Assembly: GCF_036323735.1 (NCBI RefSeq)
Contig: NC_086024.1
Coordinates: 69,002,424 to 69,066,423, forward strand
Reading direction: 5' to 3'
DNA: 64,000 nucleotides
Source of the DNA: Rattus norvegicus
Taxonomy: Eukaryota; Chordata; Mammalia; Rodentia; Muridae
Made by a program: the position numbers and the translations under genes. The notes beneath the pieces were generated by a model. The model was not told the origin of the DNA and did no database searches. It was given only the letters and a program-made list of their open reading frames with translations. This document shows, one piece after another, positions 13,656-25,394 of this stretch. Position 1 is the first letter of the stretch. Each line of letters starts with the position of its first letter.

Positions 13656-14715
13656 GGTTAGTGAAAGTCTACAAAGGTCTGAGAAGGCCAGAGATGTCTT
13701 CTGCAAATGCTGGTCAAACTGCAGTTAGAGCTCAGCTGAACTTCTAGCTTCATTCCAGGTACAGGAATGAGGATAAAGACCTCAAATCCCATAAAGGCAA
13801 ATAGTGGAACTGGATATAGATGGACAGTTGGAAGACTGACAGACAGACAGAAGTATTAGTAGAGCACATCAACAGTCTGGAGTGAGTGGAACCAAAGCTC
13901 CTAGAGCAGTACAAGTTTCTTATGCCTGTAAAAGTTAAGTATATATTTTCTGGGTTGCCAGAGTCCTTAGAGAAGGCTGAAGCCTCTCAAGTCTTCTTTG
14001 CTTCTTCCTGCCATCACAGTTACATCTCCAGTCATCCTTGGTAATCCTTGGGCATGATAGTCTTTTTTTATGAAAGCATCCTCTCTTCAATGCAAATTCT
14101 CTAGAGAGAGAAAAGGCATTAAGTTATTTGCTTGTGAGAGTCCACATAACTTGCTATCTCTTAACTTATTTTCTTCCTCTAATGTTCTATTTAAACAATT
14201 CATTAACATATTACATTTTAATGCTGGGAAAATTAGAAAAGCTACTTTGGTTGGTTCAGAGCATTGAACAGTTATAAGCACAGGCGTGGATATATGGAAA
14301 AAACCTCCATGATAACTTGTGGAATGAAAACAATGTCAATAAACAAACAAAAAAGAACAGAAAGCAGAAGACACTAGAAGAAACTTGCTTCCTATCCTAT
14401 TATCTGGGGACAAAAAGTGCTTGGCATCCCAAATAGTTACAACTGAATGGTGAAGCAACATTACACTAAAATACAACACTTTGATTTTTCAAAACTGCTT
14501 CAAGACATGCATTGTAACAAAACAAATGAATAGTAACAAATTCAAAATTGAAAAATGTGAGAACCAGTAAATGTCAGGGAAAATTTCTATGCTGACTTAA
14601 CAACTTTTCTACAAACCCACATCCAGTCCAAATAGAAACTTACTTAAAACATCAGAAAAGTTGAAAAAGAAAAATGGACCATGATATTAAGGGTAAAGAC
14701 AGGAAAGGCTTGGTA
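13656..14715. other. Unassigned DNA, with a weak SINE-like start
   Basis: The first 90 bp ('gaaggccagagatgtcttct' and after) faintly resemble an antisense B3/B4 body downstream of a GT run, which is a common arrangement in rodents, but the match is too weak to annotate. The rest shows nothing recognisable. Confidence 0.35.
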
Positions 14716-14717
14716 AT

Positions 14718-14845
14718 ATTTAATAAACTCCACTCCCTGCTAGGCCCTGTGCTAGGCATCATAGCAGGTGATTTGCTCATTAAATCTGACAGCACTCTTC
14801 TGAAGTAGATATCATTCCCATCTTAAGATGAAGGAGATTAAGAAT
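14718..14845 (-). repeat. MIR SINE, antisense
   Basis: The plus strand follows the reverse complement of MIR: 'ccctgtgctaggcatcatag' corresponds to the 'tgtgccaggcactgttctaag' region, then 'gctcattaaatctgacagcac' to the 'ctcatttaatcctcacaac' core, then 'gtagatatcattcccatctt' and 'agatgaaggagattaag' to the last conserved part. MIRs are ancient tRNA-derived SINEs, so strong divergence is expected. Confidence 0.68.
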
Positions 14846-16527
14846 ATAGAGGATAAAATTATAACAACATAGTAGTGATAGAATTTAATTCAGTTTTAGA
14901 TTTAAAATTCTCTGCTATTTTCCTCTGTTCCAATTTCACATGGTCCTCTTCCCTTTGGATTTCTTTCCTGTCATATAGCTATTCAATGGATACCTATCCC
15001 ATCAAATCTCTGTCCTATGCATTTGATCTTGGTTTTTATGTTTTGGCACAAAATACGCTGCTCTTGTGAAGCATCCCTTTCAGTGTTTAACTTTGTAAGG
15101 CGATGAGTTCAAGGAAAACCCAGCAGAGGAATCCGACCCTCAGTGCTGTGATAGTTGCATTTTATATCAAATAGTCCTTTAATATTCTCTTTGACAAGTA
15201 GAATCCACACTCCCTCATGTTAAATTCTTAATGGCTTCCCTGGTGGTTGGCTGTTCTGATTTCATCGTAATTTAGGCTGCTCATTTCATGTCAGTAAAAT
15301 TGTCTGGAAAAGTATCACAGTCCTTGACTAGAATGATGTGCCCAGGAAACAAAGGGGGTGGGTGGCTCCCTTAAGTATATAACTTACTTTCTTCCTCTCC
15401 CCTTTCTTTCTGCACTGTCCAAATCTTCAGCTTCTGATGTTTCTACCAGTTCAAAGTACACACTCCAAGTGTATCAGCAACTTTCCCATGCTGTTTATTG
15501 TTAGAGATTTCAAAGGATATATCTATTCTCAAAATCCCTTGTTGTGGTTAAGCGACACACCTCATGACTTTTGGGGTACATGTAAACATTATGGCCAACA
15601 GGAAATAATCCAAATGAGGTAAAGTCACCACCAGTTTAGCTGACTCTGGATCAAAACCTTTCAGATTCTGACTTGTCTTTTTAAGTACAATAAAATTTGG
15701 AGGGGAAAAAGTCTCCATGTGAAAATTGTCACAACAAAAATCCAGGAATGTTTACATATAAACTCCCTTTTAAAATACCCCTATCTAACAAAGCCCCCAT
15801 AACTTTCCTCATAAGAATGAGTTCTACTCACTGATTAACAGTGCTCAGGCTAAGAGACTAGAAAAGAATGATGTGTAATAAGCATAAGGAAGGGTCTATG
15901 GCTGGAGGATATAAAATACACGAGACTCCCTTTATAACGATAGATTCTATTCACTGCGAGAAAAGGTCCCATATGAGAGTTGAAACAATGCTCAGAATTT
16001 GGGAGGATTCAGATGAATGCTGGATCTATAGAATAGCAAAAGATAACCAGGTTGTTAGACAACTTCCACTCCAAAAGACATCAATCATCCATTGTCTTCC
16101 CTGGGGTGGGACAGTAGCAAAGGAGCCTGTGCATTTAACAATTCTGTTTTCTCCAATCCTTTCTTTAAGCTGGGCCTGCCCCAATGACAGCTTTGGGCAT
16201 TCTTGTCCTGCAACTGTTGCCATGTAGATACTGGGTTAGAGGAAGAGAATAGAAACACAGTGCCTCTTCTTTCTGTCATTTGAAGCAGTTTTGATTTTAC
16301 TTTGCATATGGTTCAAAAAATTCTGTTCAGATGACAGCCTTCCTTCAATTTGAAAACACAAACTCCTCAATTTGTATAGGAAGCATTTGCACCATAAGTG
16401 TTCTTCTCTAAAATCTAGCACAGAAGGATGCACTTAAAAACAAAATGAGAATATTTAAACGGAAAGATTTGATTATTCAAGTGTTTTAGAAACTAAAACA
16501 TTAAGCATGTAAACAAAAAATCTATTC
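14846..16527. other. Unassigned intergenic DNA
   Basis: No recognised element. A 119-codon open frame at 15868-16227 (+) has no tail, no family motif and no supporting neighbour, so I regard it as chance. Confidence 0.4.
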
Positions 16528-16535
16528 CTGTAAAT

Positions 16536-16739
16536 CAATAATTCTCAACTTGTGGGTCACAACCTCCTTGGATGTCACCTAAGGTCATCAGAAAACACAG
16601 ATATTTATTTTACAACTCACAATAATAGCAAAATTATAGTTACAAAAAAGCAACAAAAAAAAACGTTATGGTTGGGACTCAGCACAACATGAGGAACCAT
16701 ATTATAAGATTGCAGCATTAGGAACATTGAGAAGCACTG
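16536..16739 (-). mobile_element. URR1-type hAT-Charlie DNA transposon, complete
   Basis: This is a 204-bp nonautonomous hAT element of the rodent URR1 type, antisense. The left end caataattctcaac and the right end gttgagaa-like 'ttgagaagcactg' are the two terminal inverted repeats. Inside are 'gtgggtcacaacc' (the 'gacccacaggttgag' end), 'caaaattatagttac' (reverse of the 'gtaattttg' motif) and 'catgaggaacc'. The flanks ctgtaaat (16528-16535) and ctctaaat (16740-16747) are an 8-bp duplication with one mismatch, the size made by hAT transposases. It encodes no protein and would have been mobilised in trans. Confidence 0.93.
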
Positions 16740-16747
16740 CTCTAAAT

Positions 16748-17160
16748 CATAGACTAGCAATGCTCTTAAAAGATCCAAGATTCATACACTTGTAGCACTG
16801 CACAGAAACAACAACAAAGAAACAGACACATAAGGAAATGAAGCACTCCCTTACTTTTTCTAGCTAAGGTGTTAGTTATGGTTAAACATGTTTGCCCTGC
16901 AATTTACCTCTTGTATATGACCCCACATGTGGGCTCATGCTCTCAAATGCTGTTTGATGGCAAATCATGAAGAACAGATGACAAGAAATTATTAGAGGGA
17001 AGAAGAGTGCAGGGAAAATTCTTCAAATCATATATGTTGAGAAGGACACAAGTGGCTCTTTCAAAATATCTACTAAGAAAATTAGCGTATCTAAGACCAA
17101 GTATTAAATATGGATAAGCATCTAGGCAACCAGAGATACGGTGCCACATTGCTATCTTGT
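16748..17160. other. Unassigned DNA
   Basis: Nothing recognisable lies between the URR1 element and the next B1. Confidence 0.45.
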
Positions 17161-17164
17161 ATAA

Positions 17165-17281
17165 TGTATGTTTGTTTGTGATGGGGCCACTTAGCATAAC
17201 CTAGACTAGCTGCAAACTCATGATACTCTTGCCATGGCATCCTGAGATTACATGTATGGGCTGTTATATCCAACTAGCATA
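17165..17281 (-). repeat. B1-like SINE, antisense, decayed
   Basis: The segments 'gatggggccactt', 'agactagctgcaaactcatg' and 'catcctgagattacatgta' follow the antisense B1 order (gagacagggtctcact, ggctggcctcgaactcatg, cctgagtgctgggattaca). It is strongly diverged, which suggests an old 7SL-derived copy. Confidence 0.65.
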
Positions 17282-17499
17282 ATTATCACTCTCAAAGTGT
17301 TTATATTTTTAATTCTTAATTTTTTATAGTCTTAAGACCATGTTACCTTTAAGAATTAACAGAATACAAAAATATATTTAATGTGGTTTATGTCTATCAA
17401 TATTTATATAAATTAAAATTAAGAATGCCATGTTAGTGAGATTTGAGGTGTACAGCTACTGATGTGCCTAGCAGACACATTTTTACTGAAAACTGCTTG

Positions 17500-17919
17500 T
17501 TACTCTGGCTCTTGAAATCCTTCTGCCCCCTCTTCGGCAATGTTCCCTAAGCTTCAGGTGCAAGAATTGTATTGCCAATCGATCCACTGGGACTGGGCTC
17601 CGCAATTCTGCATTTTGCTTGGTTGTTGTTTCTGTAATGGTCTTTATCTGCTGCAAAGAAAATTTTCCTACAAACTGAACAAGGAAAACACCAATAAACT
17701 TGCTAATGTGGACAGGGGAAATCTGAGGAGGCCTCAAACTTAGACAAAGAACTACAAGCAACTATAGAATATTTAGATCAGAAGAATAGTCTTCCCCAGG
17801 GAGAACCATAGCAATGCCACATAGTCAGTATTGCACAAGGAAGTATATGTCTATGGAAGTAAATTAAGTTTATATAGGCTGACCAGGTTTTAGTCATGCA
17901 TTTGGAATATACATACATA

Positions 17920-17987
<68 letters not shown>

Positions 17988-18215
17988 CAGAGAGTCAGAG
18001 AGACAGAGAGACAGAGAGACAGAGAAACAGAGAGACAGAGAAACAGAGAGACAGAGACAGAGACAGACAGGCAGACAGAGACAGAAAAACTGAGACAAAG
18101 AAAGATATATATAGTAACAACTAAAGGGAAAATTATAAATTTGAAATACAAATAGTGATGAATTGAAGGGTGTAGAAGTTGGAAATGGAAGGATAAGAAT
18201 CTGTATACGAACCTA
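17500..18215 (+). mobile_element. Lx-type L1 3'UTR, part 1
   Basis: The sequence fits the 3'UTR of an old rodent L1 (Lx group): 'ccttctgccccctcttcggc', 'ctgggctccgcaattctgca', 'ttctgtaatggtctttatctg', 'agacaaagaactacaagcaac' and 'agtcttccccaggga'. A CA/GA microsatellite has expanded inside it. The last L1 motif, 'cgttatatcataatctcaaa', is found only at 18779-18798, after a non-L1 segment. The subfamily is a tentative call. Confidence 0.6.
17922..18092. repeat. Compound (CA)n(GA)n(GACAGA)n microsatellite
   Basis: CA units run to about 17965, pure GA to about 17987, then imperfect GAGACA units. It lies within the L1 3'UTR and causes artefactual Ser/Leu/Arg open frames on both strands. Confidence 0.95.
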
Positions 18216-18620
18216 GAAAGTCCTTTTACCCTATTGGTACTTGATCAATCAATAAAGATGTCAATGGCATATGACTGAGCAGAATAAGTGGGACTTCCAG
18301 TGTTCCCACAGTCAGGATACCAGATGCAGGAGAGGAGGAAAGATATTTGCCAAGCTTTGGAGGGAAAAAAAGCCACTGACCATGTGAAATCCAAGGTGGA
18401 GTGGCCATTGGCTGCTTCCTCAACTGGGCTTGGGGTAGCAGGCAGCAAATTAGAGACCTACTGAGCTGAGGTCTCTAATTTAGGATGCTAAGCTAGGACT
18501 AAAGGTAACTAGGGTGAAGGGCAGATTTAGAGAGCTAAGCTGGGAGTGAAAAGAAAGGTGTTACAGCTAAGGAAGACTTAGAAGACCCCAGTCATTGAAC
18601 TAAAGCTCTTCAAACATAAG

Positions 18621-18688
<68 letters not shown>

Positions 18689-18764
18689 GATTAGAGGCAC
18701 CCTTGGAGGGGCTGGAAGGACAACCCACCTGAAGCTTAAGGCAGGGTAGAACAAACTACATGCT
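18216..18764. other. Unidentified insert within an L1 3'UTR
   Basis: This block separates two parts of one L1 3' end, so it is probably an insertion. It contains 'ccctattggtacttgatcaa', an 'aataaag' motif at about 18251 and a GT microsatellite. It is LTR-like in mood, but I could not define ends or a target-site duplication. Confidence 0.35.
18623..18680. repeat. (GT)n microsatellite
   Basis: About 29 near-perfect TG units. Confidence 0.97.
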
Positions 18765-18810
18765 ACAAGAAATAATCTCGTTATATCATAATCTCAAAAA
18801 TTAAAGAACA
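18765..18810 (+). mobile_element. Lx-type L1 3' terminus, part 2
   Basis: The segment 'tcgttatatcataatctcaa' followed by 'aaattaaag' matches the last bases before the tail of Lx-type L1 3'UTRs. It probably completes the element begun at 17500. Confidence 0.5.
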
Positions 18811-19196
18811 TCACTAAGTAATTAACAACATATTTTATTAATAACTTAGAAATAAAAATTCATTATATGTCACATAAATAGTTGAATAAGTCCTGATTTT
18901 GAAGACTGCTAAGTAATAAGGGTGACATTGTTCCACATTTTTTGAAAGGACAGTTAGATTTTCTAGTGTACTTTAAGATTAAATGTTAGTGACTTACATA
19001 TTTTTCAGCTTCTAGAAGATTTTCATAAAAATCAGTCAAAATAAGCAAACGCTGCCACGCTATGCTTATAGAAGAACATTTTGACCTCATTGACTACTTG
19101 ATGGTGACTCAAGAATGCCAGGATTTTCATCTGTCTTAGAAATAGCAGGATGTTTCGGCTACACTGAAATAAAAAATAAAAACCCTTGCCCTTAAA
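18811..19196. other. Unassigned DNA
   Basis: No recognisable feature; AT-rich. Confidence 0.45.
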
Positions 19197-19441
19197 TTTT
19201 TATTTATTTTTTCCCATAAAGATTTACATGCTTTGTCTTCCATGTATCAGTGCTTTGTCTGAAGGCATGTGTGTGCACCATGTGTACACAATGCCCATGG
19301 AGGCCAGAAGAGGATGTCAAATTCCCTGGAACTGGAGTTATGGACAGTTGGGATCTGCCATGCAGATGCTGGGAATCAAAGCTGGGTCTTCTGGAAGAAC
19401 AGTCAGTGCTCTTAACACCTAAAGCATCTTCCAGTCTCCCA
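19197..19441 (-). repeat. B3-type SINE, antisense
   Basis: The plus strand is a clear reverse complement of a B2/B3-family SINE: a T-rich end ('ttatttattttttccc', the A-rich tail), 'ggaggccagaagaggatgtc', 'ccctggaactggagttatgg', 'agatgctgggaatcaaagct', 'ctggaagaacagtcagtgct' followed by 'cttaaca', and finally the tRNA-like head near 'cttccagtctccc'. The 'aactggagtta' block favours B3 over B2. Such SINEs are tRNA-derived and transcribed by RNA polymerase III. Confidence 0.87.
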
Positions 19442-20330
19442 CTTACCCTTCATTGTTGTCTTCTTCCCTTGGCCAATTCCTTTATATTTTCATTTATAAG
19501 CTTTAATGGAATTTTTGGGGGTGGGGTAAACTGCCTTTTCTTCATCTTTGTAGTTTAATGAGAGTGTTGACAGAACCATATCTTCCTCATGGTTTGCATG
19601 ACTAATATGGGTGATTACTGCATCCATCCTATACTTTCAACAAATACTGCTTGACTTAGAAGAAGAGCTTAAGAACTTGTGATGCACAGGTTACTTGATG
19701 AATAGCAACTTGTTGAATGTGCCTCTTCAATATGTACTTAAAGCCAGAAGCAAGAAACCCACTTGTCTGTGACAGTGAATCTAAAAGCATGATATAAATC
19801 TCACAATTTCAGTTTAAGTTGCACTAAGCACAAAGAAACAGATTTAGAAATAAGAATAAAGTAAAAACAGACAAACAGTAGAAAAGCCCATCTTGAGTTA
19901 TGCCTGTAGCTTTCATGAGCACAAAGCAGGATGATTGGAATATGCACACACTACTCACCTTTTCCTTAGCAGTTCAGATATCTCCTCAGAGATTTTGTTC
20001 CTTTTCAGAACTTCTGAACAGCTGAGTAGTTAGAAACCTAAGGTGCTTTATAGCACTGGCCATATATTGTATGTTCATCCTCTTTCATAAGCTGACATGT
20101 CCTTCACTATTAGCTAGAGAACAAAGTGTCTGTTTTGTAGCTTATGACATCTTCTTTTCTCATAAAACCTACCACTAATGCATGCAGATTCTGATGAGTT
20201 GGTATGTAATGCAAAGGTATGCATTGCTCAAATGTTACATTGCATCGAATATTTTAAAAAGCCACAGCAACAACAACAAAGGAAGCATACATAAATCTGC
20301 ACACATATATGAGCTCACACACACACGCTG
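19442..20330. other. Unassigned DNA
   Basis: No gene or repeat family recognised. Confidence 0.45.
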
Positions 20331-20353
20331 CCTCTTTCTCTCTCCTCCTCCTC

Positions 20354-20399
<46 letters not shown>

Positions 20400-20440
20400 T
20401 CCCTTCCTCTCTCTCCCCTTTCTCTCTCTCTCTCTCTTTT
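20331..20440. repeat. (CT)n/(CTC)n microsatellite
   Basis: About 110 bp of pyrimidine sequence: CTC units, about 24 CT units, a CCCTTCC break and more CT. Confidence 0.97.
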
Positions 20441-22080
20441 CCTGGAGCATAGCCATGTGTCCTCACTGAGACCCTTTGTGATGAATACCCAACCTAAAGC
20501 AACTTAGATGCCCAAGGGTATCCATGAGGGAACAGAGCTCCAACTCCATATTCTATGCTCAGCCTCAGGGTTCAGGCCATCTCATCCTCTCTGAGTTATG
20601 GGTCCCTGTTCTTTCACTCAGATTTATGAGTTCAGACAGTGTCATAGGAGGCAGGTACGGCACATAAATCAAATAACACAGGCACACGGGACAAGCTGCT
20701 AAATTATCGGTGTGCCTTTTCACACTTCACAATGTCAAGTGAGGATATGCACAATGGTTCAGAAGCTTGCAACAGTGAAAACAGCTAAAGTGCCCAGCAT
20801 ATTATGTAGCTTTTATTTGGGCACAAACACAAAAATCATGATTCATCAATCTCCATGGTCGGTGATTGATTTACACACCTGCATTATATAAAATATGCAG
20901 TTCCCTTTGTGAGAAAATGGTGTTGGAATAAACCTGTGTTGGGCTTATTTGGTGCTCAAGTTTAATCAGATAATATTTTCATTTTTAAACAGATATAAAA
21001 CTATGCAGTTTCCATATACAACATGCTATTTTGAGCATATGCTCATTGTATAATAGATAAATTTAGCTTAACATTTTCATTAGTTCACATTTATCCTTTA
21101 GTAGGGTAAACACGGATTCACCACTGCATTCTCCAAGAATACACATGTTGTTATTAGCCATAGTCATACAATAGATCTGATAGAAAATATATAAAATGAT
21201 AATGCTAACAATGACCCTGATAATAATGTTAATAGTTTAATGAGTACATTAAAAGCAATTTTCCCATCAAATGTAACATTTGGTATTTCTCAATTGCTTT
21301 TCCAAATATCAGCTGATTTCCAGTATTCAGGATATAAACTGTGATAAGTGTTAGCAAACAAGCCATTACCTTTCCATTACACTCCTTGAAAAGCCTGTAT
21401 CAAAATAGTTCTGATAAGGATAGCACAGATAAGTAGCTTTTCACCATAAATGTCTGTTCTTGTTTGCTGCTTTTATTTCCCAGTGTTTCAAAATCGAGTT
21501 TCTTTAGTATCTGGGAGACCAGTGGCAATTAGGCATGCGTGATGCATCTCACTTCCAGAATGGCCCAAATAAAGCCTGAATATAGCCCCTCTTTCTTTAC
21601 TCTCGGGGCATCTCAGAGCAGTGATGGTGAGATCTCCATCAGCATGAATAACTACATAGAGAGCATCTCACTTCCTATCATGTCAACAACTCATCCCATC
21701 TGTACCGCTAATGAGCGGAATTCATATGAGCAAGAAATATGCTGCCATTTATAAATCATAGACAGTTGGATTTATTCACTATATTGAAACAATTGCTAAC
21801 AGAGGCAATACAGTAGTGGTCATGCTGATACTGTTTTACCAAGGAAACTAAATAGAATCCATTATTTGTTTTGGAATTCTAAGTAGTTCTTTCTTTCCAT
21901 GAATCTTGACAAAGATGCACATTTATATAAAAAAGAATGCTTGTATATAAATTTATATACACACATTATACGTAGATATATTATAATGTATGGATATATT
22001 TTTTAAATGCTGAAATTTAATATTAAAAAGTTTTAAATTATGTAAAAGGAAAGATGCTTTTTCTATGTATTTAATGGCTA
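20441..22080. other. Unassigned DNA
   Basis: No recognisable gene or element. AT-rich runs lie at 21900-22070. Confidence 0.45.
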
Positions 22081-22125
22081 AGAGAGAGAGAGACAGAGAT
22101 GACAGAGACAGAGAGAAAGATGTAC

Positions 22126-22186
<61 letters not shown>
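22081..22186. repeat. (GA)n microsatellite
   Basis: Imperfect GA/GACA sequence becomes about 29 pure GA units (22129-22186). Confidence 0.97.
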
Positions 22187-22189
<3 letters not shown>

Positions 22190-22319
22190 CGAAAGTCTCT
22201 AGCAGGTCCAAACAGAGTAAGTCAGTTTCATGGCCCATGGAGCAACCCATTTTAACCCAGGATACCTCTGTAATTCCAATTAAAGCAACTGATTTTAGCA
22301 TGTTGAAAAATACTAGATC

Positions 22320-22445
22320 TGGGGTTAGAGCAGTGACATACACCTTCAATCCCAGCACTGTGGAGGCAGGAAGATCTTCATTGGAAGCTGGTCTTGGTTT
22401 ACATAGGAAGTGCATGGACATTCAGGTATACATAGTAAGTTCTTC
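22320..22445 (+). repeat. B1 SINE, sense
   Basis: The segments 'cataccttcaatcccagc'-like, 'actgtggaggcaggaagatc', 'ttggaagctggtcttggttt' and 'acatagtaag' follow the B1 order (caccttaatcccagcac, ggaggcagaggcaggaggatc, caaggccagcctggtctac). The quasi-dimeric second half is weak. It lies directly after a GA microsatellite. Confidence 0.83.
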
Positions 22446-22978
22446 TTTCTGGGGTTGTAGAGTGAAGGAAGGAGAGAGGAAACCATCAATCTAGAATAAT
22501 ACTCCATTGTCATTTCTTTCTTTGGGAATAAGCAATGTTTTTAATGTTTTAAACTAAAAATCCCTACATACCTACAGATAAATTCTCCCCTCTCTGCTTA
22601 TCATGGAACTATCTGCACTATAACACTGTAAGTTTTCTTCTCTTTTGCTAGCTAGTCTTTGACACATTTTAACAACTGTATCAACAGTTGGTGTGGAGAA
22701 AGTCTATTTGTGTTACTTTCTGGGAAGATTTGAATAAATGTCTCTGCATGCCAAATGCCGATCAAAGTCCAGAGAAATGATTCTACCCACATCTGGCTTA
22801 ATAAATAGTGAGTGCTTGAGGTTACTAACAGGAGCATGGGTAACCCAAAGGCAGGAATGTAGCTGTACAGCATTCGCAGCAGCTACATAAAAGCCTGCCC
22901 CAGTACAAGTGACATTCATGAATGTTGCCTGGAACTAGCAGGAAGCTTCACCAACTGAGAGTGTCTTACCTTAGCAAT
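22446..22978. other. Unassigned DNA
   Basis: No recognisable feature. Confidence 0.45.
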
Positions 22979-23120
22979 TTGTTATTTTGAGACAGGCTCC
23001 ATGTTTCCTAGGTCTGCCTGAAACTCACTATCTTGTCAAGGAAGGTTGTTCCTGAACTTCTGCTTCTCATGTATTCATCTCCAGAATGCTGAGATTAAAT
23101 GTACATACTGCCACACCCAG
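22979..23120 (-). repeat. B1 SINE, antisense
   Basis: Antisense B1 order: 'tttgagacaggctccatgtt', 'ggtctgcctgaaactcacta', a second arm with 'cctgaacttctgc', 'cagaatgctgagattaaatg' and 'actgccacacccagg'. It is near full length but moderately diverged. Confidence 0.82.
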
Positions 23121-24845
23121 GTTATGTACTAGGGGGCTGAATTTCAAAACTTACAAAATCCAAGAAGTACTTCACTTGTTTACCTCTTTTATAAACTCAG
23201 GGAGGGACCTTTCTAGATTTCTTGGTTTTTTTTTTTTCTCTTGCATACATTTGCAAGAACTTGCTGAGCTCTTTAAGTTTCCTTGACTTCAGGAGTCTCG
23301 AAGCCCTTCCTTATGTATGCACATGCCATGGCCATGTACACATGTTTCCAGAAGTGCAGGTCAGAGATCTTCTGCAGTACTCAGTCATGCCTGCCTGCAT
23401 TTCATTTTTCTTGCTTTCCTTCAGGTTTCAGCAAATTGTTCTACTTCATATAGCCTACCCCAGTTCAGACAGAACTTTAAGAGAAGTTGAAGTTATAAAC
23501 TTTAATATGTAACATCTAAGGAGAACTTATAGTCTTTCAATTTAATGCCTTTCAAAGAGTTTTCTGGGATCGCTGCTTTTCCTTCTTTGTGAAAAACTGT
23601 GTGCTAAACAGAGTATTTTTCAATGTAATGGCTCTTGGTTCCATTAGAACTGTAGTATTTTCAAAAGCACATTTTGATTCTGGCTTTGGTTTTACATTTC
23701 TCTACTAGGCCATACACTCTACAAAGCTATTTCAGAGAATCTGGGTAAAAGCCGAAACTCTCTCATCCTTTCACAAGAAATTTAATTCATAAGGGAAAGG
23801 GAACACTGGAGCCTGTAGACACCATGAGTACAAGAAAAGTTTTAGTTGTGGCTCCAGGCTATCATCAATACCTCTGGCCTTTGTGAACTTAGTAATCTTG
23901 GATTTCATTACACCCTGCTGGTGCTTACACACCTATTTTCACTTCTGTTGTCAGCCTTCTCAAACATGACACAAATACAGTTTGCTTTTCCCATTTTTTC
24001 CAGGATATTAGATGGAAACACTGCTAAAAAAAATCCACATTGAAACAAGAATGATTTTTCTACCATCATTTCTGTACTGGGTCTTAAAATGTTCTATGCA
24101 AGATAGTAATTTACTAAGTAATTGTACATTAACTGTGAAGAAAATATTTAAAATTTCTATTCATTTCCCAAAACCAGACTGCCTAGGGCCAGTAGCTTAT
24201 CTTAATTGAACATTGATAAAATAGATGGCTATAAAACCAAAAATAGCAGTTCACTTGCTTCTAAAAACTGGATGCAAGCCTAATACTTACAGAGTTAGAT
24301 CAGAAACATACACGAGTAAAGTGGAAAATGTGGATCAGCCGTCAGCTGGCTGAGCTTATTTTTTTTAGCTAAGGAGCCACCATGAGCTAGCTAGATATTG
24401 GGGCTCCTTGGAACTTAGGTTCTCATTGTGAGTTTATCTAGTTTCAAAGCAGACGTAAGAATCTAGAGTTTTGTGGGAAACATGCTTTCTGAATGTTGCC
24501 ATCCAACTCAAAATAGCTTTAAACATTCATACCATGAAAAAAAATGCAAGGGAAAAGAAAATACTGCGGTATAGATTATATCTAGAGTTCCCAATTTGTT
24601 TTAAGAAATTTACTGTTCTTTTTGGTTGGAAGAAGTTTCTTTTAGGTAGGTATAGGGGAGGGGGAGAAACAGAGAGAGACAGAGAGACACACAGAGACAA
24701 GCAGAGAGAGACCAATTCATTTATTCATTTTATAAGTTCTGTTATTCCAGAGAACACTCACTAATACAGATGCTAAAAATGTTGTCAAACGTGTTCATAA
24801 ATGAAACCTTATGTATTAAAGCTTTAAAGATGTGGGCGCCTGAGC
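23121..24845. other. Unassigned DNA with a short GA-rich run
   Basis: No gene is recognised. A GA/GACA-rich run lies at 24654-24712. Small open frames (up to 97 codons) are not supported by any motif. Confidence 0.45.
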
Positions 24846-24849
24846 AAAC

Positions 24850-25050
24850 GGTCTGATGGCAGTATCTCTGAAAGTTCAAAACATATTCCCTATCTGATCC
24901 AATAATCCAACAATCCAACTCGTTACTAAAATTCAAGAAAATTAAAAAGTATTTCAAAATGCTTAGCAAATAGATATGTCCAAGAAATATAAAAAATCCA
25001 ATATTTAATCCATTGGTGAATAGGTAAATAAAACGTTCTATCTATTCACA
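24850..25050 (+). mobile_element. Old L1 ORF2 3'-end fragment
   Basis: 'ctatctgatccaataatcca' resembles the L1 'tatgacccagcaatccca' block, and 'ccattggtgaataggtaaat' resembles the 'atcaatggatgaatggataa' block near the end of ORF2. Both are in the right order and spacing for a decayed L1M-type element. Confidence 0.5.
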
Positions 25051-25064
25051 TTGAACAAATAGTT

Positions 25065-25196
25065 TTGGTGTTGTTTTGAGATTTGGAGTCTTGTTGTGTT
25101 TCCCAGACTCCTAGTGTTTCCTTTATTCAAGCAATCTTCATGTTCCCATCTCTCTTTTGAGAACTGTAACTAGAGTTGTGTCACCAAATCCAGCAT
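25065..25196 (-). repeat. Old B1/7SL-type SINE, antisense
   Basis: 'ttgagatttggagtcttgtt', 'gtttcccagactcctag', 'tcaagcaatcttcatgttcc' and 'aactgtaactagagttgtgt' follow the antisense monomer order, with features of early B1 (PB1) copies. Confidence 0.65.
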
Positions 25197-25394
25197 GGGA
25201 AGTACAGTTTACAAAGGCTTGGTACGAGCAAGCAGCCTTTTATTTCCTCAGCACTGATTGGAGTCACCCATTCTTTCACGCTGTAAAGTGTGCTGTTATT
25301 AATGTTAATCATATGTTAAGAGTGTTATTAGATATGAGATTTTCATATAGGCTTTCCATTGGATTAAAAAGCTTCTTTATTCATGTTTCACCTA

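Noticed and set aside
15868..16227. 119-codon plus-strand open frame
   Set aside because: No recognised domain, no neighbouring gene structure, and overlapped by equally long minus-strand frames, as expected by chance.
22071..22494. Two open frames of 116 and 131 codons over the GA repeat
   Set aside because: GA-repeat translation extended into a B1 SINE; not a gene.
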